Made by a program: the position numbers and the translations under genes. The notes beneath the pieces are model-generated. The model searched no databases. It saw only the letters and a list, made by a program, of their open reading frames with translations, and was not told the DNA's origin. This document shows, piece after piece, positions 44,313 to 57,550 of a stretch of 64,000 bases of DNA (the first letter of the stretch is position 1; each line of letters opens with the position of its first letter). The DNA is from Laburnicola sp. R22_1 (lineage: Eukaryota; Ascomycota; Dothideomycetes; Pleosporales; Didymosphaeriaceae). The stretch lies in contig JACONQ010000002.1 in NCBI GenBank assembly GCA_014281115.1, forward strand, positions 3,596,001 through 3,660,000. Direction: 5' to 3'.

Positions 44313-47300
44313 TTATTTAGAATATATTTAACTAATATTTGCTTAGAAGCCTAAGAATAGTGGCGTAGATCCTAACTACTAAATATTAAATATCTAGGAA
44401 GACCCTCTCTACTAATAATTTATATTTAGTATAAGGAGCTAGCTGCGTAACTAGTAAGTTTAAATATATTTAGAATATATTTAGAATATAGTTAACTAAC
44501 TATACTATAGCGCTTTAATAAGGATTTAGAGTAAGCTCTTAGAAGACTAGTAGGTACACTATAGGTTAAGCTAGTTATATAGTTTAAGCACAAAAACTTT
44601 ATAGAAAAATTTAACTTTTATCTATATAAGCATTTTTAGAATATAATATAATTATATTTATTTAGATTTAGCAAAACGTATAAGAAATAATTTTTACACT
44701 AGCCTATAAAGGGGATAACTGCAAAGTTCTCATCTTATAAGAATCTATTCTTGCCCTATTTATATTCTCTTAACTTATCTATTTTCTATTTAAAATAGAT
44801 TTCTAATAAATAATATACTCTACTTAAATATATTCTAAATATATTTCTAATTATTGTGGAAATTGTATAAGTGCTTACTTTTTGCCATAGTTATAAGCTC
44901 TATTTCTACTTATATTAGCCTAAGCAGCGTCCTAGTGGATTGCTAGAAAGGTAAGGTTCTATTATAGGCATAGGCTTAAGAACGCCCTATATACTAAGGA
45001 TAAAATAGTGCTATAGAATTGCACCCTTTTTTAGTGCTAGTAGACTAGGCATAATAGAGTATAAAGAATTTAGCAAAATAGTAAGACACTACTCTTCTTT
45101 AATTTCTTTAGCTTTAGTCTTAAGAAACTAAAAGGTATGTTATAACAATTATATAATCGCTTACTTTTTATTACATTAATATATTTACACAGCCTTTCTA
45201 TTAGCAATATATTAATCTTAGACACTTCTCTAGGATCGCACTACAATTCTTTAAAAAAGAAAAAGTAAAAGAATATTATATCTACCTTAGTAAGATATAC
45301 TATTATACACTTATCTTTAAAGAAGATATTAAGCTTTATAAGGTAAGTCTTCTTAAATATATTTATAATATTTTTAAGATATATTCTAAATATGTTTAGT
45401 ATTAGTATAAAAACTATAATCTTCTATACAAACTATATAAAGAGAAACTACTAAGACTATCCTATTATATACTAAAAGTCTAAATAATCTAGTATTTTCT
45501 ATAAGGTGCTAAGCGCTATTCTATAGTTACTCGGCCTACTACCTTAGAGTTCTAGGTCTGTGCTCCTGCTAAGCCAGGGATATATATAAGGTTATAGCTA
45601 GAGTTACTATTAAACTCTATTAAATTTATAAGTTTACATAGGTAACGTCAACCTCTTAGTTTAAAGCCCCTAATATTTTCTATACTTAAACTATAATTAC
45701 CTAGTATTAAATAGTTATAGAAATATATTCTACACATATTTAGAATAAGTTTAAAGAGAATAATATAAAAGAGAAGGTTCTAGATAGAATTTAAGAGTTA
45801 GATAGTATTGGCAATAAGAATATAAGTAAGGCAGTTAAAAAGATAAGCAATAAGAAAAATATAATAGGAAAGAAGATAGCCTTAAGCTAGATAATATAAA
45901 CAAAGATAATAAAAAGGTTAGTAATAAGTAGATAAATAAAATAGCAGATTTACTTATACTATTAGATATACCTATCTATAGGTTAACTAATAAGAAAAAG
46001 AGGTAGGTAAAGGGTAAGATAAGCTGTGTAAATATATTTAGAATATAGCTAGAGTATATTACTAATATTTTTAGCCTAATCTAAAATTTTATAGGGATCT
46101 ACTTATGGCCTCTATATATCTATTAGCATACTCTCTTTATAATACAAGGAACTTAATACTTTATATATTATAGGGTTAGTATAAACGATACTAGTATTTT
46201 AGATTCTAGTTAGTTAAATAGGTTTAAAATATATTAGGAATATTTTCTACAAATTTATAATATTAGTTTCTAGGTTTCTCTTAAGTAAAAACCTATTAAA
46301 AACTAAACTATCTAAGCAACTGCCTATAGGCAGCTATAACACTATTAGTATATAAACTATAATTATATTAATAGTATATTTAACTTACTAAACTATTTAC
46401 TCTTTACTATCTGGCTCTAGTAATAATAGCGTAACTTAGAAGCGGCAGTTCACATTGAGAGTAGACTAATTATTCTATTATAATATTAGCTAGTAAATAT
46501 ATTAGGAATATATTTAACTCTATATCTAAAAGAGCGTTTTCTCTACGTAAGTTACTATCTAAGTTTTATATATTACTATTCTATTATATTATTAGTATAA
46601 TACTTCTAGAATATATTCTAAAAGCATTTAAAACGTGATTAAACTTATAAAGAGACGTTCTAGTCTAACTAGGGCGAAGCCTCTACAGTGCTTATTATTA
46701 TCTTCCTTATCTTTATAGTTACTATTATTGCTATTACAATTTTAATTATACTATTAACTTAGATAACTTTTAAAAAGATTCTTAATATATTTAAACTTAT
46801 AGAAGCCGCAGTTCTAGCACTCCTACCTTACTTAATCTCCCCCTTGGTACTTTTATCCTTACTACTAGGCTTAGGCCTATTAGATAGTCCCTATTAAAAT
46901 AGGTTAGCACTTAAACTAGTTATAATTATATTATAAATGTGTTTAAACTAACGCTACTAGGGCTATTATTCTCTCTACAATTATTATTCTTATTCTTATT
47001 CTTATCTTTATTACCTTAGAAGAAAGTTAGTAAATATATTTAGAAACTATTTATATAAAAACATATTAAGGATTAGCTTAAATATATCTTATTAGTACAC
47101 TCTCTAGCTAAATAAATGTGTTTAAACTAACGCTACTAGGGCTATTATTCTCTCTACAATTATTATTCTTATTCTTATTCTTATCTTTATTATCTTAGAA
47201 GAAAGTTAGTAAATATATTTAGAAACTATTTATATAAAAACATATTAAGGATTAGCTTAAATATATCTTATTAGTACACTCTCTAGCTAAATATTATTTA

Positions 47301-48256
47301 TAACGCATTATTACCTATTTCTAAAAATCTATAATAATTAGTATATATTCTGTTAAACAAGTTTAAATAATATTTAGAACTTATTTAAATATCCTCTACT
47401 AGGCAAGAAGGTATTAAGCACTAGAGTTACTAGTGTTACTAGCCTACAATACCTAGACATAGTATACTTATTAGATATAGGTAGAAAAGGCCCTATAGAA
47501 CCTATATAAACGCTAAATATATTAGTAATAGATTTTAAACAAATACTAAATACAATTAAACGTATATTAGAAAGGTCTTATAGACTCTAACTAAGTATAT
47601 TATAGTAGTTCTTTATAAACCTAATAATAATAGCGCTATTTATATGTGTTAGAAATAGCCTAATACTAAAAGGCAGACTATTTAGATCTAGGTAGCGATA
47701 GTATAGTGTCTAAATATATTAGCTATATATTTATTATATATTTAGGCTCTATTTAGAATATATCCTTAATATATTTAGAATATAGTCTAAATATATTTAG
47801 GCAACTTATAAAGCTTTTAATTTAGATAAAAGTAGAGTAGTAGTAAGATAGCATATTACTAATTATGTGTATAAGAGTATTAGCAGCAACTTTATATATT
47901 ATTACCTAGTATTCATATTAACCTATTTATAATATATTTATATATATTATATTTATATTATATTTATATTATATTTATACTAAAATTTGCTACTACCCTA
48001 TTGTAGTTTAGCTTTACTAGCCACATCTACTACTATGCTAGCCTAGACTGCACTATTAGCTAAGCCTAAAAGCACTATTAGGTAAGCTGCCTATACTATC
48101 CAAAGCGATTCTTTTAGTTTTAATATTTACGTTCACATGCTTAAAGATACCTAGGAAAACGGGTGGGAACCTTAGCAAGTAGGCGACTTATTCCTAAACA
48201 AATTTAATAGCGCTACACAAACCTAGTGCAATAGAAACTTTCGCTAGTATAGACTA
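44313..48256 (+). other. unassigned AT-rich DNA with intron-like segments
   Basis: Intron-shaped segments lie at 44454-44510, 45343-45399, 46028-46074 and 46919-46960, each with a GT donor, mostly a CTAAT/CTAAC-like branch sequence and a TAG end. The stretch before 45343 reads EKVKEYYIYLSKIYYYTLIF in an open frame. A 179-bp tandem duplication is at 46935-47292. No known gene family is recognised, and decay prevents joining the pieces. Confidence 0.4.
46935..47292. repeat. 179-bp tandem duplication
   Basis: The units 46935-47113 and 47114-47292 are identical apart from what appears to be a single C/T difference (TTACC versus TTATC). Each carries a TTATTCTTATTCTTATTC run. The near-identity shows that it arose after most of the RIP damage. 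Confidence 0.9.
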
Positions 48257-49392
48257 CTATCCCTAAAGTTTTACTAATATTTCTCCCCCTAGCTTTTAAA
48301 ATAATAACTTATAATAATAACACCCTAACTTACTTATATATCTACTACTTTACTAGATAATTAGCTCTAACTTTTAACCTTTTACTATAGTACTAGATAA
48401 TAAACAACCTACTATATATACGCTCTACTATTACTATTACTATAATATATAATAAATTACGCGCGCCCTCTCTACTCCTAATACTAAATAGCACCCTACT
48501 ATTCTTTACTAATAATAACTTATTAACCTCTATTATACTATTCTAGCCTTACTCTACCTATCTCTTATAAAAATTCTATAGGACTATTATATACCTATAT
48601 ATACCCTACACCTTTAGTAACTATTTATTGTATATTTCTTTATACTAGTAAAACTATAAGTAGTTTATAATATGTCTAACTTTTTACTTCTAAATCTAAC
48701 TAAATCATGCCTCTTACTTTCTAAAAGCGCTCTAGTAACGCCTATTACTAATATAGCTAAGTAAGAAGAGAGAGAGCTATAAGTTAAAATTAATAGTCTC
48801 TAAAGTATCTAAGTATTATCTAATACAATAAGACAAACTAGCTATAGTAATCTCTTTATTGTATAACTTATACTATACTGCTATATATTCTCTAAGGATA
48901 GCAGACGTCTAATCTTTGTAATACCTATTCTATATATATATCCATTATTAGCGTTTTGGTTCTACTCCTTATTATTATACGTCTTATTATTCTACTTATT
49001 ATATATATATAGGCGTGTAACTACCTACTCTATAAAAAGCACATTATTAGGTTAAGGAATAGCTATGCTAGATTATAATCTTAAAGTCTTACATAATAAT
49101 TAAATAGATTATATAGTAGATTGATAAACACTTAATCTAATTATAGATTTTATACTGTATAGGCAACTACATATGATATTATTATTAACTTTAGTACCTA
49201 TAAACTATAAACTATAGTATAGCTTATAATTAACTCTATAAGAAGCTAGCTAATTTGTATATGCTTATAAATAGTCCTTAAATAGCTAAATCTATCTTAC
49301 TACTTTACTTTATTTTAAAGCGTTTTTCTAGCACCTTTATAGCTTTCTATAATAGCGTTATACTATGTACTAAGAGTGCGCGAAGTCTTCTT
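48257..49392 (+). repeat. family F copy 4, 5'-shortened
   Basis: It matches copy 3 from about 200 bp inside the start, beginning CTAAAGTTTTACTAATAT. It ends GTGCGCGAAGTCTTCTTTTAG, an ending shared with the copy at 61.3-62.5 kb but different from copies 3 and 5, so two subfamilies exist. At 48960-48985 it has only a few ATT units where the 61.7-kb copy has about 100. Confidence 0.65.
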
Positions 49393-49399
49393 TTAGATA

Positions 49400-49768
49400 G
49401 TAACTAAATTCAAGAGGAAAGATAAAAGGTAGAAAATAAGGTGTTTATTAATAAGCTCTAGTATAATAAGAGCATTGCATAGATCTGTAAGATTTTCTTA
49501 GCTATTATTGCTATTAAGTTAGTCTAGCGCGCAAGCATAGATAACTAATAATAGTAGTAGTAATAAGCTAGGTATGCTATAAAGAGCGTAAGTAAGCCTT
49601 GTATAGGTTAGGAGCTTATAGAGTGTGGGGTTATTAAGGTGTTTAAGGTTAGTCTTTAATTAGAATTAGGTGCGATATATAGTAGTATATATAACCTTCT
49701 ATGTTAATCTACTCTAATCTCAAACTAAAAAAAGGTTAAAAAAGGTGTTTGGCAAGCTAACGACTTAT
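49400..49768 (-). mobile_element. family G copy 6, 5' part only
   Basis: It ends at the right with GGTGTTTGGCAAGC, the 5' end of the element read on the minus strand, and matches copies 2 and 3 for about 370 bp. The 3' part is absent at the junction with family F copy 4. Confidence 0.75.
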
Positions 49769-49774
49769 ATATTA

Positions 49775-50790
49775 TAAGAATAATAAGTCTACTGCTTATA
49801 AGCTTCTTAATATTATAAAAGAAGTGTATAAGATTAAGGACTAAGGTAAAGTTAAGTAGTTTTATAGGATTAGGGTAATCTGCAATAGAGAGACTTACAC
49901 AATCTCTTTAATCTATAATATATATATTAATAAGATTGCTAAGCGCTTTAAACTTATAGATATAGAAAGTTTTTAGAGACTTCTATATAGTAGAGCTACT
50001 AAAGAATAATAAGAAAGCTATAAAGTAGAATATTAAGTGCTACTAAGAGTATATTAGATTATTTCTTTATACTGCTATTATAATTAGACCTATTATAGTA
50101 TTTGCTATTTTATATCTCTTCTAGTTCTTAATTAATTTATGTTAAAAGCACTTTAAAGCGATTTATTAGCTATTTGTCTACTTATATAGAATAAGGCACT
50201 AGGTAATTAAGTATAGAGGAAACACTAATAAAGAGCTTACTATCTATAAGAACGTATTTTTTATAAATAATTTTAAATTGTTGAGATTTGTGTATAGATA
50301 TATTATTATGCTCTTTAGAGGAGCTATTATATAGAGAGCAGCGTATGAAATAATAGTAATAATCTTAATAACTAAAGCTAAGCTGCTTACACTTAAGTAT
50401 ATAGCAAAAAGTCTATATCGCTTAAACGCTTATTTAAAGAGATTACCTTATAGGTAAATAGCGCGTGGACGATCTTTTATAATAACTAGTAGATAATTAG
50501 ACTTATAGTAGGAGAAAATATAAGAATAGCTACTTAGCTGTGCTATATAGATATTTAAAATATATAGCTATACTAGGAGCACGCTAAAAGCTCTTTTAAG
50601 TTGCTCTACCTTTTTACTAGTAAGGTAATTGCTAATAGGCTTATAAAGTACCTATTAAAGTATAAGTTTTTAAAGTTTAAGAAGCAGCTTAGATTAGTTA
50701 ATAAGCATATTAAGATTATAGGAGAAGATATTATAAAGAGTATAGGAGTATAAAAAGTAAGAGAGTAAAGATTTAGTATTATTTATAGGA
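49775..50790 (+). pseudogene. Ty1/Copia reverse transcriptase end and RNase H fragment (Copia2)
   Basis: The plus-strand frame has the Copia block between reverse transcriptase and RNase H: TRPIIVFAILYLF then FLINLC, corresponding to the family's RPDIAFAV-RLSRF block. KHFKAIY then LFVYLYRIRH matches the HHKAADRVLLYLNRT helix. KNVFFINNFKLLRFVYRYII follows, then LITKAKLLTLKYIAKSLYRL, matching STTEAELLALAQAAKE. Stops are of TAG/TAA type. It begins at the end of family G copy 6. LTRs are not found. Confidence 0.65.
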
Positions 50791-50969
50791 AGAACACCTC
50801 CCTCTATTAGGATAAAAGAAAACCTAGACAACTAAAAGGTTAATAAGCTTACTAAGCAACTACTTAACGCGCTAGCAATACACTAAAATAGCTATATTAA
50901 TAAGCTTATTTCCTTACTACTACTACTATAGCTACTACTACTACTACTACTTTTATACTCTAGTATAAA

Positions 50970-51870
50970 TGTGTAGGTCGCATTGTTTATCTAGTGTTAA
51001 TTACCCTTTTTAAGTCCATTTTTTTAATTTAAGCCTGCGTAGGTTGGGATAAAAAGGCCGCTCTAGTCTAGCGTCTAAAAATATAGTCTACTTCTAGTCT
51101 TTACTATACAATAATAGTTTATAAACTACACACTTACTTCTTATTATTTATAAGCGCTTTAATAGCTATTAAAGTTACTTAAAGTATGTATAGAAAACTA
51201 ACTCTTACTATATTATTACTATTAGCAGTAATTGCGTTTTATTTATACGCTATTACGTAGCACACTTATATAACACGCTTACTATTTAATACTATAACTA
51301 TAAGAATCTAGTGTATTTATGCGATACTCTTCTCTCCTAGCAACCTATTAATAAACACCTTTATTTTCTCTTTTCTCTTGCCCTTAATTTTGCCCTCTAT
51401 TACTACCTTTCTAACTAGTAGTAATATAAGAAACTATAGTAAGAACTCTATATATCTATTATTACGCCTATAGTTACTAATCTATTACTAGCCTAACTAG
51501 TATACTAGGACCGCCTTATATAGGCTAAGGTATACCTTCTTCTACTTTAACCTATTAATAATCTTATAAATAGAGTAGTACTCTAGTATAGACCTAGTAA
51601 TATTAGTAAGTAAATAGATTTTTAGAATGTACTTGTAGGCAGTGTTAACAGCAGTATTAGTAATAGCACTAGAGTCTAAAAAGATAGTAGGAAATAAAGT
51701 AATAGTAGAAGTCTCCTTAAGGTTAACTTTATTATAGAGATAGAGCGTTAATATACTTATAGTGTGTAAGCTTCTACCGAGTATATATCTTATAATAGTA
51801 TAAACGTACTAATATAATAGCTATTACTAGTAATCTTTAGAAATAATAGTAAAAGAAATAATAGTTATAG
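50970..51870 (+). mobile_element. family G copy 7, strongly diverged
   Basis: The order of landmarks is that of copy 4: a TTTTTTAATTTAAGCC leader, then the protein blocks LVYQDRLI, VYLLLL and INNLINRVVLQ. Nucleotide similarity is low, and I see neither terminus cleanly. This copy shows that the family and its ORF are old. Confidence 0.55.
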
Positions 51871-51984
51871 CATTATACTAGTTCTAGCGCTAGCGCTATT
51901 ATTTTATTTTCTTCCCTAACTCTAAACTAGTATAGACCCCTGCTTAGTAATTAGAAATAATAATATAATACTTATTAAACAGGC

Positions 51985-52270
51985 TCTGCAGCTAGCTATA
52001 TAGATATTAATATCTAATACTCTATACTAGTAAGTGTAGAAGAGAGTATATATAATAATTATACAAGAAAAGAAAATAATATAATAGAAACAAGTTAGTA
52101 TTAATTACTTATCTCTAGAAAAGGTATAAATAGAAAGACGACAATTCTATAATATATAGAGTATAGAGTATAGGCATTATATAATCCCTATATAATACTA
52201 TTATATAATAATATTAAAACCTTAATGCCTTTAGGTGCCCTTGCCTATATAGTGTATAGATACTAGCAAC
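51985..52270 (-). repeat. family H copy 2
   Basis: Inverted copy of 38320-38640, ending with GGTGCCCTTGCCTATATAGTG. The central part is diverged. No coding potential. Confidence 0.6.
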
Positions 52271-53446
52271 TTTTTATTTTAATGTTGCTATTAGTAGTTC
52301 TCTCTTCCTTTATATAAAGTGTTTATATGCTAATATTTACTTTTTCTATTTATTATTCCCCTATTTATACGCCTTCTACACTAGCTAGTCTACTTAAGTT
52401 AGTAGAAAGATTCTATTAAGTAACTATTTATTATACTTTACTACTATTTATTAAAGGTCCAATTAGGCTTATTAGTAGTAAAGTAGTAGTCTAGCTAATA
52501 GCAGTTAAATATAAGATTATATAGTTAATAATATAATCATAGTAATAATATATTATTTAAATTAAGTTTTTTTACTTAGCTTATTTTTTATATAATAGGT
52601 AGACCTATTTATTATATCTATTTAGATAGTAATATTAGGCAATTATGCAATATTAGATAAGGAAAAGATAAATACTAATAAGGAGTAGAAATTAAGGCTC
52701 TAAATAGAAGAGAGAGGCATATAAAGTTGACTTTTCCTCTTTATTTTTCTCTTTTTTATCCTCTTAAATATCTTTTATTATATGTTTCTTCTCTCTAGTA
52801 CTTTTCTCTTTTATTTTTATTAAGCTAATCTCCTATTTTTACATAGTGCTAACCGATACCTTTTAGTATATATTATTTTATCTATATATAGTGCTAACCT
52901 ACTATAAATAATAGCACTTATACTAACTAATAACTAAATTAACTTTCTTAGCTTTAATTTTATTATATATAATCTTCAAGATATAAGAATATATATTTCT
53001 TTCTGTACTAGTTTCTATATAAACTATATATTCTTTTAAAATATGTCTATTACTATGAGTTTCCCTATTTTTATAGGTTTACTTTTATATAAATACTAAC
53101 TGCAAAATAGAAATAGAAACTTAGTATTATATATATACTTTTATAAAATTATAATATTATTCTTCTAGCTAATATAAACCTATATCTATAGACTACTATG
53201 GTTATTTAGCGTAAAGAATATTTCTATACACTATTAGTCTAGTTATATAGTTACTTTAGGGGCATTTTATACGCCTACTACTATAGTAGTATAACTAGGC
53301 CTAGGTCCTTTACTAAGTACCCCATACTAGTAGGCTTTTAGATAAGATTATATAGTTTTTATATATAGTTAAACTATAGTACTAGGTATAATTATTGTAT
53401 AGGATAAGGCTAAGGTAATAAGGTAAATAATACTAAACATTATCTA
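52271..53446. other. no gene recognised
   Basis: AT-rich RIPed DNA with pyrimidine-rich TTTTCCTCTTTATTTTTC near 52730. I see no frame, repeat end or RNA that I can support. Confidence 0.4.
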
Positions 53447-54745
53447 TTAGGAAGAGAAACATTGCAGACCTTTTAGTATATAGTATAACGCTATAAGGGA
53501 AAGCTATAGATATACGAAAAACGCATTAAAAAAGATAAAGCTTAAAAATAGGTTAGGCTAGAAAATATTAGTTAGCATATACAAATTAGCCCCTTGTACT
53601 AATAAAGTAGTTAATCCTATAGTCTATAGATACTAAAATTAAAAATAATAATATAGTTGCTTATACACAAAGTATAAAAATCTATAACTAGAGATTATAT
53701 TTATCTATTTATTTATATATATATTTATATAACTAATTATTATATAAGATCTTAAAGTTATAATTTATAATAGCCTTCCCTTAACCTAACTATACACTTT
53801 CTATAGGATACGTAGTTACACGCCTATATATATATAATAAGGATAATAAGTAAAACTATACTAATAAGTCTAACCCTAAGACGTATAATCTAGATACTAA
53901 TAATAGGTATATATAGGATAGGTATTACAAAGATTAGACGTCTACTATTCTTAAAGAGCGTATAGTAGTATAGTATAAGTTATATAGTAAATAGATTACT
54001 ATAGCTAGTTTATCTTATTATAGTGTTTAGTAATATCTAGATGCTTTAGGGACTATAAATTTTAACTTATAGCTATCTCTCTACTAGTTTAGCTATCTAG
54101 TTTTTAGCTACATTAAGAATAGTTATTACTAGAGCGCTTTTAGTAAGTAAGAGATAAGGTTTAATTAGATTTAGGAGCAACGTAGTAGCAAAAGGTATAC
54201 AAGAAACGTTAAGCATAATATAGAATAGCTAGCAATTTGCTATAAGAAAGAAATATATAAAAAATAGTTACTAAAAGTATAAGGTATATATAGGTACGCG
54301 CTTATTCTATAGAATTTTTATAGGTAATAGGTAGAGTAAGGGTAGCAAAGTATTAGAGTGCTATTTAGTATTAGAAGTAGAAAACACGCGCGCAATTTAT
54401 TATATATTATAGTAGTAGTAAAGTGTGTATCTAAAAGTTCTAAGTAGTAAATTATCTAGTAACGCAGTAAAAGATTATAAGATAGTGTTAATTATCTAGT
54501 AATTTAGTAGGCAGACAGGGTGTTATTATTCTAAGTTGTCTTAGAAGCTAGGAGAGACATTAGAAAAACTTTAACGCGTCCTAGTCCTAGGACTTAATAC
54601 TCGCACGTAATATTATATAATATTATATAGGCACTAGTAATATAATAAAAAAAAGCAGTAATTAAACGTAGTCGGGCTACTTAAAAACTAAATAAGTAGA
54701 GACAGTTTATAACTCTTGCCTAGGAGAGAAATATTATCTATTAAT
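53447..54745 (-). repeat. family F copy 5, full length
   Basis: About 1.3 kb on the minus strand, from AGGAAGAGAAACATTGCAG at left to TTGCCTAGGAGAG at right, colinear with copy 3 throughout. Confidence 0.7.
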
Positions 54746-54799
54746 ACTAAAATAAAAAAACTCTTTTTAAATAAATACATATTATAACTCTTGGTCTCC

Positions 54800-55716
54800 T
54801 ATATAAATAATAAAAAGAAAAACGCATATTTTTAAGTAATATATATAAAATATAAAATAAATATATTATATAAAAGAATAAATAAATAATAAGGAAACAG
54901 ATTTATATAAAGGCTAGGAAGAGCTTATATAGGTAGGCTTAAGGCGATCTATTAATAGTTTAATAATAATTAATAAGGTATTACTAGAGATTAAGGACTC
55001 TAGAGCCTAGTTTAGAGTCTTCTTTATATAGGTATTAGTAGCATTATTTTTTCTATTAATCTATCTAATTTTAAAGATCTTATCGTGCTTATATAATTTA
55101 AAAGATTATATAATACTAATTATAAGATGCTTCTTATTTATAGTTTCTAGTTATATAAGGTAGTTATAAAAAGACTTTAAATCTATATAAATAACTATAG
55201 AAATTAGTAGTAGACTAAGTATATATATAATATTCTAAAGGGTTATGCTAATAGTAATAATATTATTAAAGCCTTCTACTATACTACATAGCTTGCTAGC
55301 AAGAACGCCTCTTATTACTTTCTTACACTTAGTTAAATTCTAGTATATAATATTAGCTAGGATAATAAAGTTATTACTATTATCTATATAATACTTAGTA
55401 CTTAAAGTAATTAGTAATTCTAGCTATAAGCTTAGATCCTTATTATTAGCAAATAAGCTATTAGTAAAGATAAATAGCTTTATAAAATAAAGATCTAATA
55501 CTATAAAAGTAAGACTATACTTACTATTAACTGCCAAGCTCGCTTAGCAGTTCGAATGCGCTTTTTTTGTAATTACTACCTTTTTTACGCTCTTCTTAAT
55601 TACTAAGCAGGGGGCTCTGCTTTTTTTTGTCATGTTAGTTAAGATAAAAGCCTTTGTCATGCTATCTCTAGATAGTTAATATAACGCCACATACTTACTA
55701 TTATTAATTTACTATT
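54800..55716 (-). pseudogene. Ty1/Copia RNase H C-terminal fragment (Copia3)
   Basis: The minus-strand frame reads LQLELLITLSTKYYIDNSNN when TAG is read as Gln, then VIRGVLASKLCSIVEGFNNI, ISITLQNIIYI, NKKHLIISII and YKHDKIFKIRQINRKNNATN. These follow the RNase H end of fungal Copia polyproteins (blocks VRSVLASELYAMV-GFN, KRLMIDIM-LRQSY and RWI-GKDNPADA). Family G copy 8 interrupts its upstream end. It may belong to the same element as the fragment at 62.5-63.9 kb. Confidence 0.65.
55530..55690 (+). mobile_element. family G copy 8, 5'-truncated
   Basis: The last 161 bp of the element, from ACTGCCAAGCTCGC to AACGCCAC, between perfect 13-bp duplications ATACTTACTATTA (55517-55529 and 55691-55703). 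It is inserted in Copia3. Confidence 0.9.
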
Positions 55717-55753
55717 AGATTTATATGTCTAATACGTTAATATCTTTAACCTA

Positions 55754-55799
55754 GATTATAAGCGAGTCGCCCTTACAAGCGAGTCGTCCACCTTATTAA
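55754..55799. repeat. left terminal inverted repeat of P3
   Basis: GATTATAAGCGAGTCGCCC to CCACCTTATTAA; exact reverse complement of 57551-57596. Confidence 0.95.
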
Positions 55800-55870
55800 C
55801 TCTCTTAGCCTTTTATAGCCTGTACATCCACAACGCAATAAAATAATATTAATATAAGAGCTATCCTAGT

Positions 55871-57520
55871 TTAAGTAGTATCTACAGTAAGCTTTTCACA
55901 CGTTTGTAAGTTATGGCCAGTCTCTCTATAGCAACCGCAGCGCGCTAAGGCCTGCCGGCTCGTACCTGATCGCGCCTTGCCTTGACGCGTTTCTCTCTTA
56001 AGTTGCTGCTCAACAGCCCTTTGAGTAATAATATCCTCTCCCTCTGCCTTTAATAGGGTGCCTTGCTTCTAGATTCGCTTCTTTTTACGATTCTTGCACG
56101 TTGCGGCGGCCTTATTTGCTCTCTTAAGGCTTAAGATTCGCTTGCGCATAAGCGCCATTTAATATCTTGCTTTAGAAGAGCCTCTTTCTAGCTAATTAAG
56201 CCTCTTAATAATAGAAGCAGGTGACAAGCTCTTATGCGCGCGAATTCGCTCGCAAATTAACGTTGATTGAGCCTCTAGTTTGCGCACATTACTAGGTGTT
56301 TTAGCCTCCTACACAGCCTCTAGTAGGGTTGCTAGCGATAGCGTCCTTAGCTTAATATTAAGCTTTAAGATCACTATCTCTAGATTGTGTAGGCCTAGGC
56401 TAGCGCCCTAAAAGCTTACGCAGATATTCTCCTTTGTAATTAACTAGTTATAGGCGGCGCGAAAGGCAGGTAGGAACTTAAGCTTAGTGATATGGTTGAT
56501 ATGGTTGCGTATTAGGCTCGACACTTAGCACCCGTACGTTCGCTTTAATGGCGAGAAACAGCCAACGTCTAGCAGCTGCAGGAGGTGCGACGAATGTGGC
56601 GGCATACAGAGAGTATAGATATTGTTATCCTTGCAGATTTCTTAGAATTTAAGCAACTTGTGGCTCTTATAGCTGTTAAGTATAAGCAGCTGGCGCGCGC
56701 CTACCCTATGTGCTGCTATATGCTTAATAAAGTACTATAGCTAGGCAATATTAAGCTTATTAGTAGTCTAACTATTATCGCTAAGCCTAATAGTCCAGTC
56801 GCCTAGTATATTCTCGCCCTTATACTAGGCAGAGAGGTAATACTGGCCAGCAAAAATAACAAAGGGCGAGATTGTCCACCTAGCAGCGTTAATTCTATAG
56901 ATTACTGTAACCCATTCGTAATTTCCTAGCTAGATTGCTTTTGGCCAGCTACGTCTCTCTAATTCTGTGACAACTAGCTGGGAGGATATCTTGCCCATTA
57001 GAAAGCCAGTCTCGTTAAAGTTAAAGATGTCCTTATTGTGGATACCATAGGTGGCCTTCGTACGCGCCATAAGGTTAAACCAGCGTTGTATAGCTTCTAG
57101 ATCCTCGCAGAGCGCTCTCTGGTGGTCGTACGGTCGATTAAACCGCGTAGTAAGGCTGTCTGTTCGCTTAACAAAGTTTCTAGGCAACTGTTAACCAACC
57201 TGGCCACTGCCGCGCTCAGCGAGCAACTTATCCGCCATATTCCGCACAGCTTCTAGAGTAGGCGCAAACTCTCGCGAATCTAGATTAAGTATATACTTAA
57301 TAATCGCCTCCTCTTCTAGCTTGGTAAGCTTTCTTAAGTTGGGCTGGTAATTGCGTTGCGTAGGCTTCCCAGCGCGTCGGTCGCGCAGCGTTAATTAGGG
57401 GACATTATAAGCCCGTACAGCCTCTCGTACAGTCTAAATTTGGTTCTAATTAATAGCTAGGATAGCAAGGTAGATATCTGCTTTGTTGCAGGGCAATTAA
57501 GTAGAAGTTAGTTAAGCCAT
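55871..57520 (-). pseudogene. pogo/Fot-type DDE transposase of P3
   Basis: The frame runs from ATG 57520 to TAA 55871, about 550 codons. Domains in order: psq helix-turn-helix (YLAILAIN, TVREAVRAYNVP); CENP-B-type domain (LTKLEEEAIIKYILNLDSRE, then VRNMADKLLAERGSG, NFVKRTDS); DDE_1 with IFNFNETGF (first Asp now Asn), LLILNSYKSH (second Asp now Asn) and HSSHLLQLLDVGCFSPLK (third Asp kept); C-terminal zinc knuckle CGCYRETGHNLQTC, in which one Cys is now Tyr. The 85-codon stretch 56930-57187 remains open. Stops are mostly TAG/TAA. P3 is less damaged than P1. Confidence 0.9.
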
Positions 57521-57550
57521 TATAGTTTGTAGGTGACGCGTTATAGAAAG

